Source: Alterirhizorhabdus solaris (lineage in GTDB: Bacteria; Pseudomonadota; Alphaproteobacteria; Sphingomonadales; Sphingomonadaceae). Taken from it: a DNA stretch of 64,000 bases. The position numbers and the translations under genes are program-made. A model generated the notes under the pieces. That model was not told the DNA's origin and ran no database searches. It worked only from the letters and a program-made list of their open reading frames with translations. The stretch lies in assembly GCF_007785815.1 (NCBI RefSeq), contig NZ_VNIM01000005.1, positions 22,931 through 86,930 on the forward strand. Direction: 5' to 3'. Shown one piece after another: positions 26,152 through 35,032 of this stretch. The first letter of the stretch is position 1. The number at the start of each line of letters is the position of its first letter.

Positions 26152-27444
26152 ATGTGGCTGATCCACCGAGAGACCGACGGACATAGCGGCGACCGCATTC
26201 CACTACCCGCCCCCTTACGCGAGGCGCTGGTCCGCTGGTACGTCGGAGAGGGCTCGCGACAGGACGAGAAGGCCGGGATCACGCTGGTCCAGAACGCGCG
26301 TATCGGGCACCGCTGGATCGCATGCGGCTGTCTCGGCCGCGATGCGCTGCCGCCGATCCTGACCCCGGCGTTCCTGTCGGAGGCCGACACCTACTATCTC
26401 CGCCGATTGACGAGCACCAAGCGACCCGAGCACCGCCCTGACTGCCCATTCTTCCGCGACCAGGTGACCAACCGGATCACCGAGGCGCGGTCGCCGACCA
26501 CGCCGGCGGATCCGCCCTCGGGCTTCTTCGAGGTGTTGCGTCCAGCACCGGAGCGCCTGGCGCAGCGCCCGGAGGAGGACAGCAACGACGACCGCACCCG
26601 CCACGCCTCGACCCCGCGCCTTGCCCGGCTGCTCTGGCGGTTGATGGACAGTGCCGGCGTCAACACCGTCGCGCCGCTCAATTACGGAGAGGAGTGGTCG
26701 ATCCGCGAAGGCTTCGCCGCGATCGGGCGCGCCGTCGGAAAGATCGAGATGGCGCCGGGCATCGAGCTGGCCCGCGCTTTCTGGACCCACGCCCGTCCGC
26801 TGCAGGCAGGCGTCGTCTATGGCACGCTGCGCAAGCTCGCGCCGCGCTGGCCACGAGCGCATGCGCCGCAAGGCTTCGTCCTGCTCTATGCTCCGTCGTT
26901 CCAGGGCCATGAGATCCATGTCCCCGATGGCGAGCCAGTGACGATCGCCAACCGCGTGCAGTCGCCCTCAGTTCGCGGCAACCGCATCAGCGGTCCCTTC
27001 CTGATCCTCGTCGTCGCCGGCAAGTATCCCGAGGCGCGAGGCTATGCGCCGCTGCGCGCCTACGCCCAGCCCATCTACAACGGCCGGCTGTTCGTGCCAG
27101 TCGATTCAGACTTCGAGCGCAGGGCGTTGCGCCGCATCCTCGACTGCCAACGCCGCCTGCACCCTCGCGGCATCGACCTCGCGATCGGCAAGCCGCTGTT
27201 CGACACGATGACGCCCGACGGCCCCTGCCGGCCCGATTTCGTCATTGAGGCCCGGTCACGGGTCACCGGCGAACTACGCACCGTGGTCGTCGAGGCCATG
27301 GGCTTCGCGACCGAGGAATATGAGGCGGCGAAGGCCGTGACCCACCCGCGAATGCGCCATCTTGGCCAGCTGCTGACAATGGATCCGGCCGAGGTGGAGG
27401 GAGACGACGCGACGGGGAAGCTGCTGGCGGCACTCGATCTGTAG
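26152..27444 (+). CDS. DUF1173-like protein with PD-(D/E)XK-like C-terminus
   Basis: A 430-residue protein starting at ATG 26152, with GAGGGG upstream. The N-terminal part has a Cys/His set fitting a zinc site (IACGCLGRDALPPILTPAFL, then HRPDCPFF), as I recall for DUF1173 proteins of proteobacterial plasmids. The C-terminal block RPDFVIEARSRVTGELRTVV followed by VEAMGF resembles the core of PD-(D/E)XK nucleases, but with Met where the Lys should be, so it may not cut. Function unknown; plasmid context suggests DNA handling. Confidence 0.6.
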   Translation: MWLIHRETDGHSGDRIPLPAPLREALVRWYVGEGSRQDEKAGITLVQNARIGHRWIACGCLGRDALPPILTPAFLSEADTYYLRRLTSTKRPEHRPDCPFFRDQVTNRITEARSPTTPADPPSGFFEVLRPAPERLAQRPEEDSNDDRTRHASTPRLARLLWRLMDSAGVNTVAPLNYGEEWSIREGFAAIGRAVGKIEMAPGIELARAFWTHARPLQAGVVYGTLRKLAPRWPRAHAPQGFVLLYAPSFQGHEIHVPDGEPVTIANRVQSPSVRGNRISGPFLILVVAGKYPEARGYAPLRAYAQPIYNGRLFVPVDSDFERRALRRILDCQRRLHPRGIDLAIGKPLFDTMTPDGPCRPDFVIEARSRVTGELRTVVVEAMGFATEEYEAAKAVTHPRMRHLGQLLTMDPAEVEGDDATGKLLAALDL

Positions 27445-27446
27445 CG

Positions 27447-27716
27447 TCAGCTCCAGCTCATGGTCGCGGCGAATGACCCTACGATGCCAAGCGTAACAGG
27501 CGTCGACAACAGATACAGCTTCTGCCAACGCCACCACATCTTCGGCACGAACAGCACGGCTCCGCGTACCGAACGCACGTTTTCCCAGACCCGGTCGCGC
27601 CACATGCCATGCAGGGTCACTGTAACGGTCAACGTCATCGCGATCGCGCAGCAGATGCCCGCCGCGAGATAGATAGCGATCCAGTTGGCGATCTCGACTG
27701 GCGTGAATTGAGACAT
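27447..27716 (-). CDS. small membrane protein
   Basis: An 89-residue protein starting at ATG 27716, with GCGAGG 5 bases upstream. It has two hydrophobic segments (IANWIAIYLAAGICCAIAMTL and LYLLSTPVTLGIVGSFAATM) separated by a basic, Trp-rich loop. It converges with the 26152 gene, with two bases between the stops. No family recognised. Confidence 0.55.
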   Translation of the reverse strand: MSQFTPVEIANWIAIYLAAGICCAIAMTLTVTVTLHGMWRDRVWENVRSVRGAVLFVPKMWWRWQKLYLLSTPVTLGIVGSFAATMSWS

Positions 27717-27845
27717 CGACACCTCGCAAGCGATAAGAGTGCCCTCGACAAAGCGGTTCGGGTCGATTCAAGTTCCGGGTCCAGCTTTAGTCCTGCTCGG
27801 TTGAGCAACCGTAAACGGGTGCGCTCACCAAAGGTCACCAGCGAC

Positions 27846-27872
27846 AGAGAGGAGAGGGAGGAGGGGGAAGGG
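27846..27872 (+). repeat. purine-rich GA tract
   Basis: A run of G and A (agagaggagagggaggaggg type) 73 bases before the start at 27945. Similar tracts occur at 29007-29033, 50209-50229, 55209-55239, 58367-58394, 59718-59737, 63058-63082 and 63984-63999, mostly 20-75 bases before a start codon. Confidence 0.5.
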
Positions 27873-27944
27873 TCGAATTGATCGGCCTGCCCTCCTCATT
27901 CCACCAGATGCCGCAAGGCGTCCCGAGCGAAAGGTGTATCCACC

Positions 27945-28181
27945 ATGGATCGCTTCCTTCTCTTCATCCGCGAGAGCGGACGCGAGGATATCCTCGACTT
28001 CCATCCTGACAAACTCGCAGCCCGCAGGGCATTGGTCGCCTATGTCCGCCGCCAAGCGAATGACCACTTGCATCCGCATCCGATCAACGACGACGTCGCC
28101 GTCCAGACGTACTTCAAGCGCGAGGGTGCGATGTATAGCATCGCCCGGGTCCAGAAGACGTCGGAACGGTCCGGGCGATGA
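27945..28181 (+). CDS. small unknown plasmid protein coupled to the primase-like gene
   Basis: A 78-residue basic protein starting at ATG 27945, with AAAGGTG 8 bases upstream. It is mostly helical, with many His and Arg residues in the middle (YVRRQANDHLHPHP). Its stop overlaps the ATG of the Toprim gene (ATGA), so both are probably made together. No family recognised. Confidence 0.65.
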   Translation: MDRFLLFIRESGREDILDFHPDKLAARRALVAYVRRQANDHLHPHPINDDVAVQTYFKREGAMYSIARVQKTSERSGR

Positions 28182-29035
28182 CACTGGTCGCACGCAGGCC
28201 CTCGCAGGCGCTGGTCGATCTGGTCGGCGCGCTTGGCGGCACATGGCATGGCAACAACGCCATGTGCCGTTGCCCGACGCATCCCGACAATACGCCCAGC
28301 CTGTCGCTGCGTCAGGGAGATCAGGGCCTGCTCGTGACGTGCTTCTCCGGCTGCGATCCGGTCGACGTGCTGCGCGAACTCGACCGGATACCGCTCGGGC
28401 ACCGCTTCGCTCCACCGCCGGAGACGCCCCGCTCAGGCACCGCAAACATCGAACGGCTGTGGTCGGAGGCGCGACCCGTGCCAGGGACCCTCGGCGAGCG
28501 TTATCTGGCATCGCGCCACCTGCTACCGATCCCGGCGGACGTGCGCTTTCACCCGCGCTGTCCGCGAAAACCTCGCCCGCATACCGTCTTTCTGCCGGCG
28601 CTGCTGGTCGCGGTGCGCGAAGGGCGCCGACTGGTCGCGCTGCAACGCATCTTCCTGGATCCGGCGACCGGCGCTTACACCGAGAAGGCGACGCTTGGCC
28701 TGCTTGGCACCGGCGCGTGGCAAGGTGGCGGGTCCGGCACGACGATCGGGCTCGCCGAGGGCTTCGAGACGGCTCGCGCCTGGTCACGGATCCACGACCT
28801 GCCCTGCTGGGCGACGCTGGGATCCCGCCGGCTCGACCTCGTCGACGTGCCCGACACCGTCACCACGCTGATCCTCGCGGGCGACAACGACCTGGCCGGG
28901 AGACGCGCCGTCGCCCGCACCACCGAACGTCATGCCCGCGAAGGCCGCGTGATCCGGGCCGACATCCCCAAGGGCGCCAAGGATTGGGCAGCGGTCTTGG
29001 AGGCTCGGGAGAGGGGAGGGGGAGGGAAGGGGTGA
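28178..29035 (+). CDS. Toprim-domain protein, primase-like
   Basis: A 285-residue protein. Residues 30-59 form a CHC2-like zinc motif (C30-R-C32-P-T-H35, then C55-F-S-G-C59). The C-terminal half has the Toprim core: IGLAEGFETA with the catalytic Glu, then ILAGDNDLAGRRA with the metal-binding acidic pair. Such proteins are plasmid primases or primase-like and may prime the incoming strand after conjugation. A GA-rich tract encodes its last residues (ERGGGGKG). Confidence 0.8.
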   Translation: MTLVARRPSQALVDLVGALGGTWHGNNAMCRCPTHPDNTPSLSLRQGDQGLLVTCFSGCDPVDVLRELDRIPLGHRFAPPPETPRSGTANIERLWSEARPVPGTLGERYLASRHLLPIPADVRFHPRCPRKPRPHTVFLPALLVAVREGRRLVALQRIFLDPATGAYTEKATLGLLGTGAWQGGGSGTTIGLAEGFETARAWSRIHDLPCWATLGSRRLDLVDVPDTVTTLILAGDNDLAGRRAVARTTERHAREGRVIRADIPKGAKDWAAVLEARERGGGGKG

Positions 29036-29071
29036 GCTGCCGGATTGGCAGGAACCCAAGGGAGACCCTCC

Positions 29072-32000
29072 ATGCGCGACCTTCTCGACATCCCGGCCGT
29101 CACCGATACCGATGCGGCGCGGCCGATCGTCGACCTCCTCGCCGGCAGCGCGTCAATCAGCCGTCGCGACATCAACGCCGCGATGGTCGCGACCTTCGGC
29201 GGCACCGACGCCGACGGCCGCTGGACGCAGCGCGACAGCTTCGAGATCCTCGAACATGCGCTGGCGCTGCATCTTGCTGGCCAGCCTCACTCTCTCGCGA
29301 GCTTCTCCGACGTCGCGTCCGCCTCCGCACTGATGGATCGCCTGCCGACGCAGACGGTGCGCAGCGAGGAGCAGATCGAGCTGCAGCAATTCTCGACGCC
29401 GGCCGACATCGCCGCGATCGCCGTGCTCATGGCGGCGATCGGTCCGCAAGACGTCGTGCTCGAACCCAGCGCCGGCAACGGTCTCCTGATCGCGCAGGCA
29501 CCTCCTCACGCCGCCCTGCAGCTCAACGAGCTCGACCCGAAGCGCCGGGCACGGCTCGCCGCCACCTTTCCGAACGCCACCGTCACCGGCCATGATGGCG
29601 CCGCGCTGGTCAGCCTGCACGCCAGCCTGCCCCGGCCGAGCGTGGTGGTGATGAACCCACCCTTTTCGCGCAGCCTCGGCCGCGGCGCCGATGATCTCGC
29701 AGGACTCCGCCACCTTCAGGCTGCGATCCGGCGCGTCGCCAAGGGCGGTCGCGTCGTGGCCGTCATGCCCGACTGGTTCGCGCCCAGCGCGCGCCTCCGC
29801 GCCGCCTACGAAGCAGTGCTCACCGGCTGCACGGTGCGGACCTCGCTCCGCCTCGAGCATTGCTACCGCAAGCACGGCACCGACATCGCGGTGCGGCTTT
29901 ATGTCATCGACAAGGCCCCGGGCGGGATCACGCCGGTCACCGTTCAGCGCAGCGCGGTCGCCGACTTCCTCGACCTGCTGACCGTGCCCGAGCGGCTGTC
30001 GCCGGTGGGTGAAACCACGATAGCACCACCTGCGCGCAAGCCCGCCACGACGATGTTCGGCGCGGCGCGCGCGAGCAAGGCAGCGCCGCCGCGACCGACC
30101 CATGCGCCCGTCCGCAACGACGTGCTGCCGGTCGGTTATCAGACGCTCGCCGTGCCCGCACCGCTCGCCGAGCAGGTCGGCGTCTATCTGCCGTACCGGC
30201 CGAGCCGCATCGTCTTCGACACCGCCGGCGAGCACCCGACCGCGTTGGTGGAGTCGGTCGCGATGGGATCGATCCCCGCCCCGATCCCGGGCTACGTCGC
30301 CAAGCTGCCCGAGCGCATGGTCGCCGAGCGCATGCTGTCCTCCTCGCAGCTCGAAACGGTCATCTACGCCGGCCATGCCTGGAGCCAGATGCTGCCCGGC
30401 ACCTTCAAGCCTGCCGAAAAAGGTGTCGCGCTCGCTTTCGATCCGGAAGGCAGCCGCTACCGCAAGGGCTTCTTCCTCGGCGACGGCACCGGCGCCGGCA
30501 AGGGCCGCCAGGTCGCCGCCTGCATCCTCGACAGCCGACTGCAGGGCCGCAAGCGCCATATCTGGGTGTCGAAGAACGAGCTGCTGCTCGAAGATGCGCG
30601 CCGTGACTGGACCGCGCTCGGTGGTCTCTCGGCCGACGTCCAGCCTGCCTCCAACTGGAAGATCGATCAGCCGATCAAGCTCGACGAAGGCGTGCTGTTC
30701 GTTACCTATCCGACGCTGCGTTCGATGCGCTCGGACAGCAGCCGGTTGCAGCAGATCCTCGACTGGGCAGGTCCCGACTTCGACGGCGTCATCGCTTTGG
30801 ACGAAGCGCACGAGATGGGCGGCGTCGCCGGGGGCGAGGGCGCCATGGGCAAGACCGAAGGCTCGCAGCAGGGTATCTGCGGCGTGCTGCTCCAGAACAA
30901 CCTGCCCGGTGCGCGCGTGCTCTATGCGTCGGCGACCGGTGCGTCCGACGTCAACAATCTGGCCTATGCGGTACGGCTTGGCCTGTGGGGTCCGGAGACC
31001 GCGTTTGCCGACCGTGAGGCGTTCATCGCCGAGATCCGCAAGGGCGGCATCGCCGCGATGGAGCTGGTCGCCCGCGACCTGAAGGCGATGGGGCTGTACA
31101 CCTCGCGCGCGCTGAGCTTCGCCGGGGTCGAGTATGAGGTGCTGCGCCACGGCCTGACGCCAGTGCAGATCGAGATCTACGACACCTATGCCAAGGCTTG
31201 GGAGGTCATCCATCAGAACATGGAAGCGGCGCTGGAAATGACCGGCGTCACCGATGGCCTGACCGGCGATACCTTGAACAGCGGTGCCAAAGCCTCTGCC
31301 CGCTCCCGCCTTGAGTCCACCAAGCAGCGCTTCTTCGGCCAGGTGTTGCTTGCCATGAAGCTGCCGACCGTCATCGCCGCGGTCGAAAGCCACCTCAAGG
31401 CCGACCAGTCGGTCGTGCTGCAGCTGGTCACCACCGCCGAGGCGATCCTCGACCGGCGTCTTGCGCAGATGTCGGCCGACGAGCGCGCTGACCCCGAAAT
31501 CGACCTGTCGCCGACCGACTATGTCATCGACTATCTCACCCGTGCCTTTCCGACCCGCCAGATGCAGACCTACACCGACGACACCGGCACGGCCCGTTCG
31601 CTGCCGATGAGCGATGCCGAGGGCAATCCGGTCCACAATCCGGATGCGGTTGCAGCACGCGATGGGATGATCGAGCATCTCTGCGCGCTGCCCCCGATCA
31701 AGTCGGGCCTCGACGCACTGATCGAGCATTTCGGCCCGGAGCAGATCGCCGAGGTGACCGGGCGCACCCGCCGGCTCGTGCCGACCTCCGACGGTCGCCA
31801 GAAGATCGAGACGCGCTCCGCCCGCACCAGCCAGGTCGAAGCAGCCGCGTTCATGGCCGGCTCCAAGCGCATCCTCGTCTTCTCGGATGCTGGCGGCACG
31901 GGGCGGTCCTATCACGCGAGCTTCGACGCGGCGAACCAGCAGCAGCGCGTCCACTTCCTGCTCGAGCCGGGCTGGCGCGCCGATCGCGCGATCCAGGGGC

Positions 32001-33292
32001 TGGGCCGCACGCATCGGACCCACCAGGCGTCGACCCCGCTGTTCCGGCCGGTGACGACGGACTGCAAGGGCGAGCTACGCTTCACCTCGACGATCGCCAG
32101 GCGGCTCGACAGCCTCGGCGCGCTCACCCGCGGCCAGCGCCAGACCGGCGGGCAGAACCTCTTCGATCCTGCCGACAACCTTGAAAGCGAATACGCCAAG
32201 GACGCGCTGGTGACGTGGTTCCACCTGCTCGATGGCGGCAAGCTCAAGAGCACGAACCTCGCCGACTTCTGCTCACGCACCGGCCTCGAGATCCACGACA
32301 AGGACGGCACCATGAAGGAGGAGCTGCCGCCGATCCAACGCTGGCTCAACCGCCTGCTGGCGCTGCCGATCGGGTTGCAGAACGCCATCTTCGAGGAGTT
32401 CCTGGCGCTGGTCGAGACGCGCGTCGCCGCGGCACGCGAGGCCGGTACGCTCGATATCGGCGTCGAGACGATCACGGCCGACACCGCCCGGGTCATCGAC
32501 GACGCGCTGCTGCGCACTGACCCGCTCTCGGGCGCGACCTCGCACCTGCTGACCATCGAGATCGCCCGCCGCAAGAACCCCATCTCGCTCGAACGCATCC
32601 TTGGGCTGGCACAATATCAGGACGACGCTGCCTTCGTCGTCAACGCCCGTTCGGGCAAGGTCGCACTGCGCACCAGGGCGCGGTCATGGATGGACGAGGA
32701 AGGCGAGCCGATCCTGCGCCTTGAGCTGCAACGGCCCTGCCGGCGCGAATATATGCGCGATGCCGATCTGCTGGAGAGCGCGTGGGACGTCGTCGACCGC
32801 GCCACGTTCGAGGCGAAATGGGCAGAAGAGGTCGCCGAGGCCGCAAGCCAGCTCGACGTCGAGACGATCCGGCTCGCCACCGGGCTGCTGCTGCCGATCT
32901 GGTCGGCGCTGCCGTCCGACCACCTTGCGGTCAACCGCATCGTCGATGCCGCGGGTAACTCGTGGCTCGGCCGCCTGGTCTTCGACCAACATGTCGTCCA
33001 GCTCTACACCAAGCTTGGCATCGCCAAGTCCGAGGATATGCCCGCAGACGCGATCGCGCGCTCGGTGTTGTCGGGACGCAGCGTCGACGTGACCCACCCG
33101 TTCGCGATGACCATCCGGCGTGCGCTGGTGAACGGCACGCAGCGCATCGAGATCGCCGGCGCGCCCGCAGCCCAGCTGCCCTGGCTGAAGTCGCTGGGCT
33201 GTTTCACCGAGATCATCGCCTACCGCACGCGCCTGTTCGTACCGGCAAACGATGCCGAGACGGTGCTGGCGCGACTCCTCAAGGTCGCCTGA
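29072..33292 (+). CDS. methyltransferase-like / strawberry-notch-type helicase
   Basis: Start set at ATG 29072 with GGGAGA upstream. The 1406-residue protein has an N-terminal methyltransferase fold (about residues 100-260): FSTPADIAAIAV, VVLEPSAGNGLL and the NPPF motif near residue 194, typical of adenine-N6 enzymes. It continues as a strawberry-notch-type helicase: Walker A GDGTGAGKGRQ near residue 469, DEAH near 575, and the second RecA domain with GGTGRSYHASF and QGLGRTHRTHQ near 940-975. It may protect or remodel plasmid DNA in the recipient. Whether it methylates DNA is unknown. Confidence 0.85.
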   Translation: MRDLLDIPAVTDTDAARPIVDLLAGSASISRRDINAAMVATFGGTDADGRWTQRDSFEILEHALALHLAGQPHSLASFSDVASASALMDRLPTQTVRSEEQIELQQFSTPADIAAIAVLMAAIGPQDVVLEPSAGNGLLIAQAPPHAALQLNELDPKRRARLAATFPNATVTGHDGAALVSLHASLPRPSVVVMNPPFSRSLGRGADDLAGLRHLQAAIRRVAKGGRVVAVMPDWFAPSARLRAAYEAVLTGCTVRTSLRLEHCYRKHGTDIAVRLYVIDKAPGGITPVTVQRSAVADFLDLLTVPERLSPVGETTIAPPARKPATTMFGAARASKAAPPRPTHAPVRNDVLPVGYQTLAVPAPLAEQVGVYLPYRPSRIVFDTAGEHPTALVESVAMGSIPAPIPGYVAKLPERMVAERMLSSSQLETVIYAGHAWSQMLPGTFKPAEKGVALAFDPEGSRYRKGFFLGDGTGAGKGRQVAACILDSRLQGRKRHIWVSKNELLLEDARRDWTALGGLSADVQPASNWKIDQPIKLDEGVLFVTYPTLRSMRSDSSRLQQILDWAGPDFDGVIALDEAHEMGGVAGGEGAMGKTEGSQQGICGVLLQNNLPGARVLYASATGASDVNNLAYAVRLGLWGPETAFADREAFIAEIRKGGIAAMELVARDLKAMGLYTSRALSFAGVEYEVLRHGLTPVQIEIYDTYAKAWEVIHQNMEAALEMTGVTDGLTGDTLNSGAKASARSRLESTKQRFFGQVLLAMKLPTVIAAVESHLKADQSVVLQLVTTAEAILDRRLAQMSADERADPEIDLSPTDYVIDYLTRAFPTRQMQTYTDDTGTARSLPMSDAEGNPVHNPDAVAARDGMIEHLCALPPIKSGLDALIEHFGPEQIAEVTGRTRRLVPTSDGRQKIETRSARTSQVEAAAFMAGSKRILVFSDAGGTGRSYHASFDAANQQQRVHFLLEPGWRADRAIQGLGRTHRTHQASTPLFRPVTTDCKGELRFTSTIARRLDSLGALTRGQRQTGGQNLFDPADNLESEYAKDALVTWFHLLDGGKLKSTNLADFCSRTGLEIHDKDGTMKEELPPIQRWLNRLLALPIGLQNAIFEEFLALVETRVAAAREAGTLDIGVETITADTARVIDDALLRTDPLSGATSHLLTIEIARRKNPISLERILGLAQYQDDAAFVVNARSGKVALRTRARSWMDEEGEPILRLELQRPCRREYMRDADLLESAWDVVDRATFEAKWAEEVAEAASQLDVETIRLATGLLLPIWSALPSDHLAVNRIVDAAGNSWLGRLVFDQHVVQLYTKLGIAKSEDMPADAIARSVLSGRSVDVTHPFAMTIRRALVNGTQRIEIAGAPAAQLPWLKSLGCFTEIIAYRTRLFVPANDAETVLARLLKVA

Positions 33293-33367
33293 CCGCAGCT
33301 TGCCGTGGAACAGGCTCGGACCGACTCATCAGGGCCTGTTTAGTTCCGTCAATTGCGATAAGGAACG

Positions 33368-33733
33368 ATGATGCAACGTGAGATCACCCATAGCTGCGGC
33401 CACATCGAGCGACACGCCATCTATAGCGAGTTCGCGGCCGACGGCGACCGACAGGCACGCCAGGTCGCGCGCCGCAAATGCACCCCCTGCTACAAGGCGG
33501 GCAAAGCGGCCAAGGCGGCAGCGGACCGGGCGCTCCTCGACGGAGTGGACCTTCCGACGCTCATCGGCAGCGAGAAACAGGTGAACTGGGCCGCAACGAT
33601 TCGTACAGAGCGGCTGGCGGTCCTTCACCGCGCCAATCCGACGGCCCTGACCAGCTTCGTCGCGATCGTCGAAGCCAAGTGGTGGATCGACAATCGTACG
33701 GCGGACCTTCGGAAAATGAGTTTCCCCGCGTAA
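33368..33733 (+). CDS. small zinc-ribbon-like plasmid protein
   Basis: A 121-residue protein starting at ATG 33368, with AAGGAACG directly upstream. C10-x-H12 and C38-x2-C41 could bind one zinc ion. The rest is helical with a Trp-rich patch (VEAKWWIDNR). It follows the helicase by 75 bases and ends 21 bases before the left end of the island. No named family recognised. Confidence 0.65.
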   Translation: MMQREITHSCGHIERHAIYSEFAADGDRQARQVARRKCTPCYKAGKAAKAAADRALLDGVDLPTLIGSEKQVNWAATIRTERLAVLHRANPTALTSFVAIVEAKWWIDNRTADLRKMSFPA

Positions 33734-33754
33734 CATAACCGACGGCCGCTTCCC

Positions 33755-33792
33755 GGGGGCCGGCTAGAGGATGTTCGGAATCATACGCTAAG
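33755..33792 (+). repeat. left 38-bp Tn3-type terminal repeat of the island
   Basis: Begins gggggccggctagaggatgt and ends catacgctaag. It matches the left repeat of the small element at 55867-55904 at 35 of 38 positions, and the next 23 bases (containing gatcgtcccgattgggatcg) are also shared. Confidence 0.75.
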
Positions 33793-34147
33793 CGCGATCG
33801 TCCCGATTGGGATCGTTGATCGGGAAAGGCCGGGCGCCCGCGATAACGGCCGGTGCGGACGAACGCCGGCCGCCACTCCGCTACTTGCGCCGCCCGCAGA
33901 ACCTGTGCGGTTTCCGAAGGGATCATGCACCTGTAGCTGGTCGCCCCACGGCAACTGCTCAAGGGCCGCATTGCCGATCCATCGCCGGGCGGGCTATCCG
34001 GTGACAATCAAAGCTCGGTGCCTTCACCATCTCCAAGCGGACGCCAGCGGCCGGCGGCACCTACCGTCAACCGACCTGTCAGCATTGGTCCACGGGTGTC
34101 AACCAATCCCGCGTTCCGGAACGGAGTTGCTTGAGAGGACCGAAACC
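33793..34147. other. non-coding left end of the island
   Basis: After the terminal repeat comes a short hairpin-forming segment shared with the 55867 element, then GC-rich sequence without a convincing gene. Frames here are short and lack ribosome-binding sites. It may be the remnant of the original transposon. Confidence 0.4.
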
Positions 34148-34540
34148 TCAGAAGTATGGTTCTGAGCTGAGCCGCTGCGACACCCACCATATGTTGCCCG
34201 ATGGATCGCGGACGCCGCCTTGTCGGTCGCCGTAAGGCATGTCGTCCACGTCCATTATTTTCTCGGCACCCGCCGAAACCGCCCGCACTACCGCTTCGTC
34301 GGCATCATCGACATAAAGATAGAGCGCAGCGCGGCTCGGCGGAAACGCTTCGGAGGCCTCGCTTACCATGATCGTGGCAGTGTCGAAGCGGAGTTGGCAG
34401 TTGGCGATACGGCCGTCCGATGCCGTGCTTCGCCCGATCTCCTTGGCCTCAAACGCGGTTTCTAGGAATCGGACATACGCATCCGCTTCCGTCGCGAAGA
34501 TATACGGCGTGACGACGGCAAACCCCGGTGGAACAACCAT
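34148..34540 (-). CDS. VOC-family (glyoxalase/bleomycin-resistance fold) protein
   Basis: Start set at ATG 34540 with GGGAGAGA upstream; the frame to 34753 lacks support. The 130-residue protein has the paired beta-alpha-beta-beta-beta layout: VVTPYIFATEADAYVRFLET, then NCQLRFDTATIMVSEA, then ALYLYVDDADEAVVRAVSAG and the ending GVRDPSGNIWWVSQ. Such proteins bind metal and act on small molecules or sequester drugs. The substrate cannot be told from sequence. Confidence 0.8.
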   Translation of the reverse strand: MVVPPGFAVVTPYIFATEADAYVRFLETAFEAKEIGRSTASDGRIANCQLRFDTATIMVSEASEAFPPSRAALYLYVDDADEAVVRAVSAGAEKIMDVDDMPYGDRQGGVRDPSGNIWWVSQRLSSEPYF

Positions 34541-35032
34541 GGCGATCTCTCCCGTCTGATCGGCAGCACCATACCATCGCCGCACATTGGTAGTCAGCCC
34601 TTCCCGCGAACGAACGGCGAGCGAGACGGGGAGGCGGTCTCGAAATCGATCGAATAACGGGAGTGCTTGGTTAGTCCCAGATGGCGTGATGTGGGACATT
34701 CCTGCCGACTGGCGCTGCGATTGGGAACGTCCGGTCATGCTGACACCGGTCATGCGTAGATTCGCTTACCCCGCAGTCGTTCAGGCAATGCAGTGGCGCA
34801 ACATCATCGTCCAATATCAGAACACACCTTGGGGCAGCGCCATTCACATAGGATGCTCCTGATCCTTCCCCGTTTGTTATAGCGACAAAGTGAATTTGCA
34901 CTAAAGCTGTCTTTAGGCTGGCGCATTATCTCTCGGACAGGCTAACCTTGTGCTAGCGCGCCGAGAAAGCACAGACCGAGGCCACGATCACCGGCGCCGG
35001 AGCTTCAAACAGACGATCAGGGCACCGTTGTC
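34541..35032. promoter_or_regulatory. divergent spacer between the VOC gene and thsA
   Basis: No supported gene. The right half (about 34860-34960) is AT-richer and should hold the promoter of the defence genes. I could not fix -35 and -10 boxes. A weak site (tcaggg) lies 11 bases before the thsA start. Confidence 0.4.

Noticed and set aside
29153..32023. Minus-strand frame of 956 residues
   Set aside because: It is an antisense shadow of the methyltransferase/helicase gene in GC-rich DNA; the plus frame has clear domain motifs.
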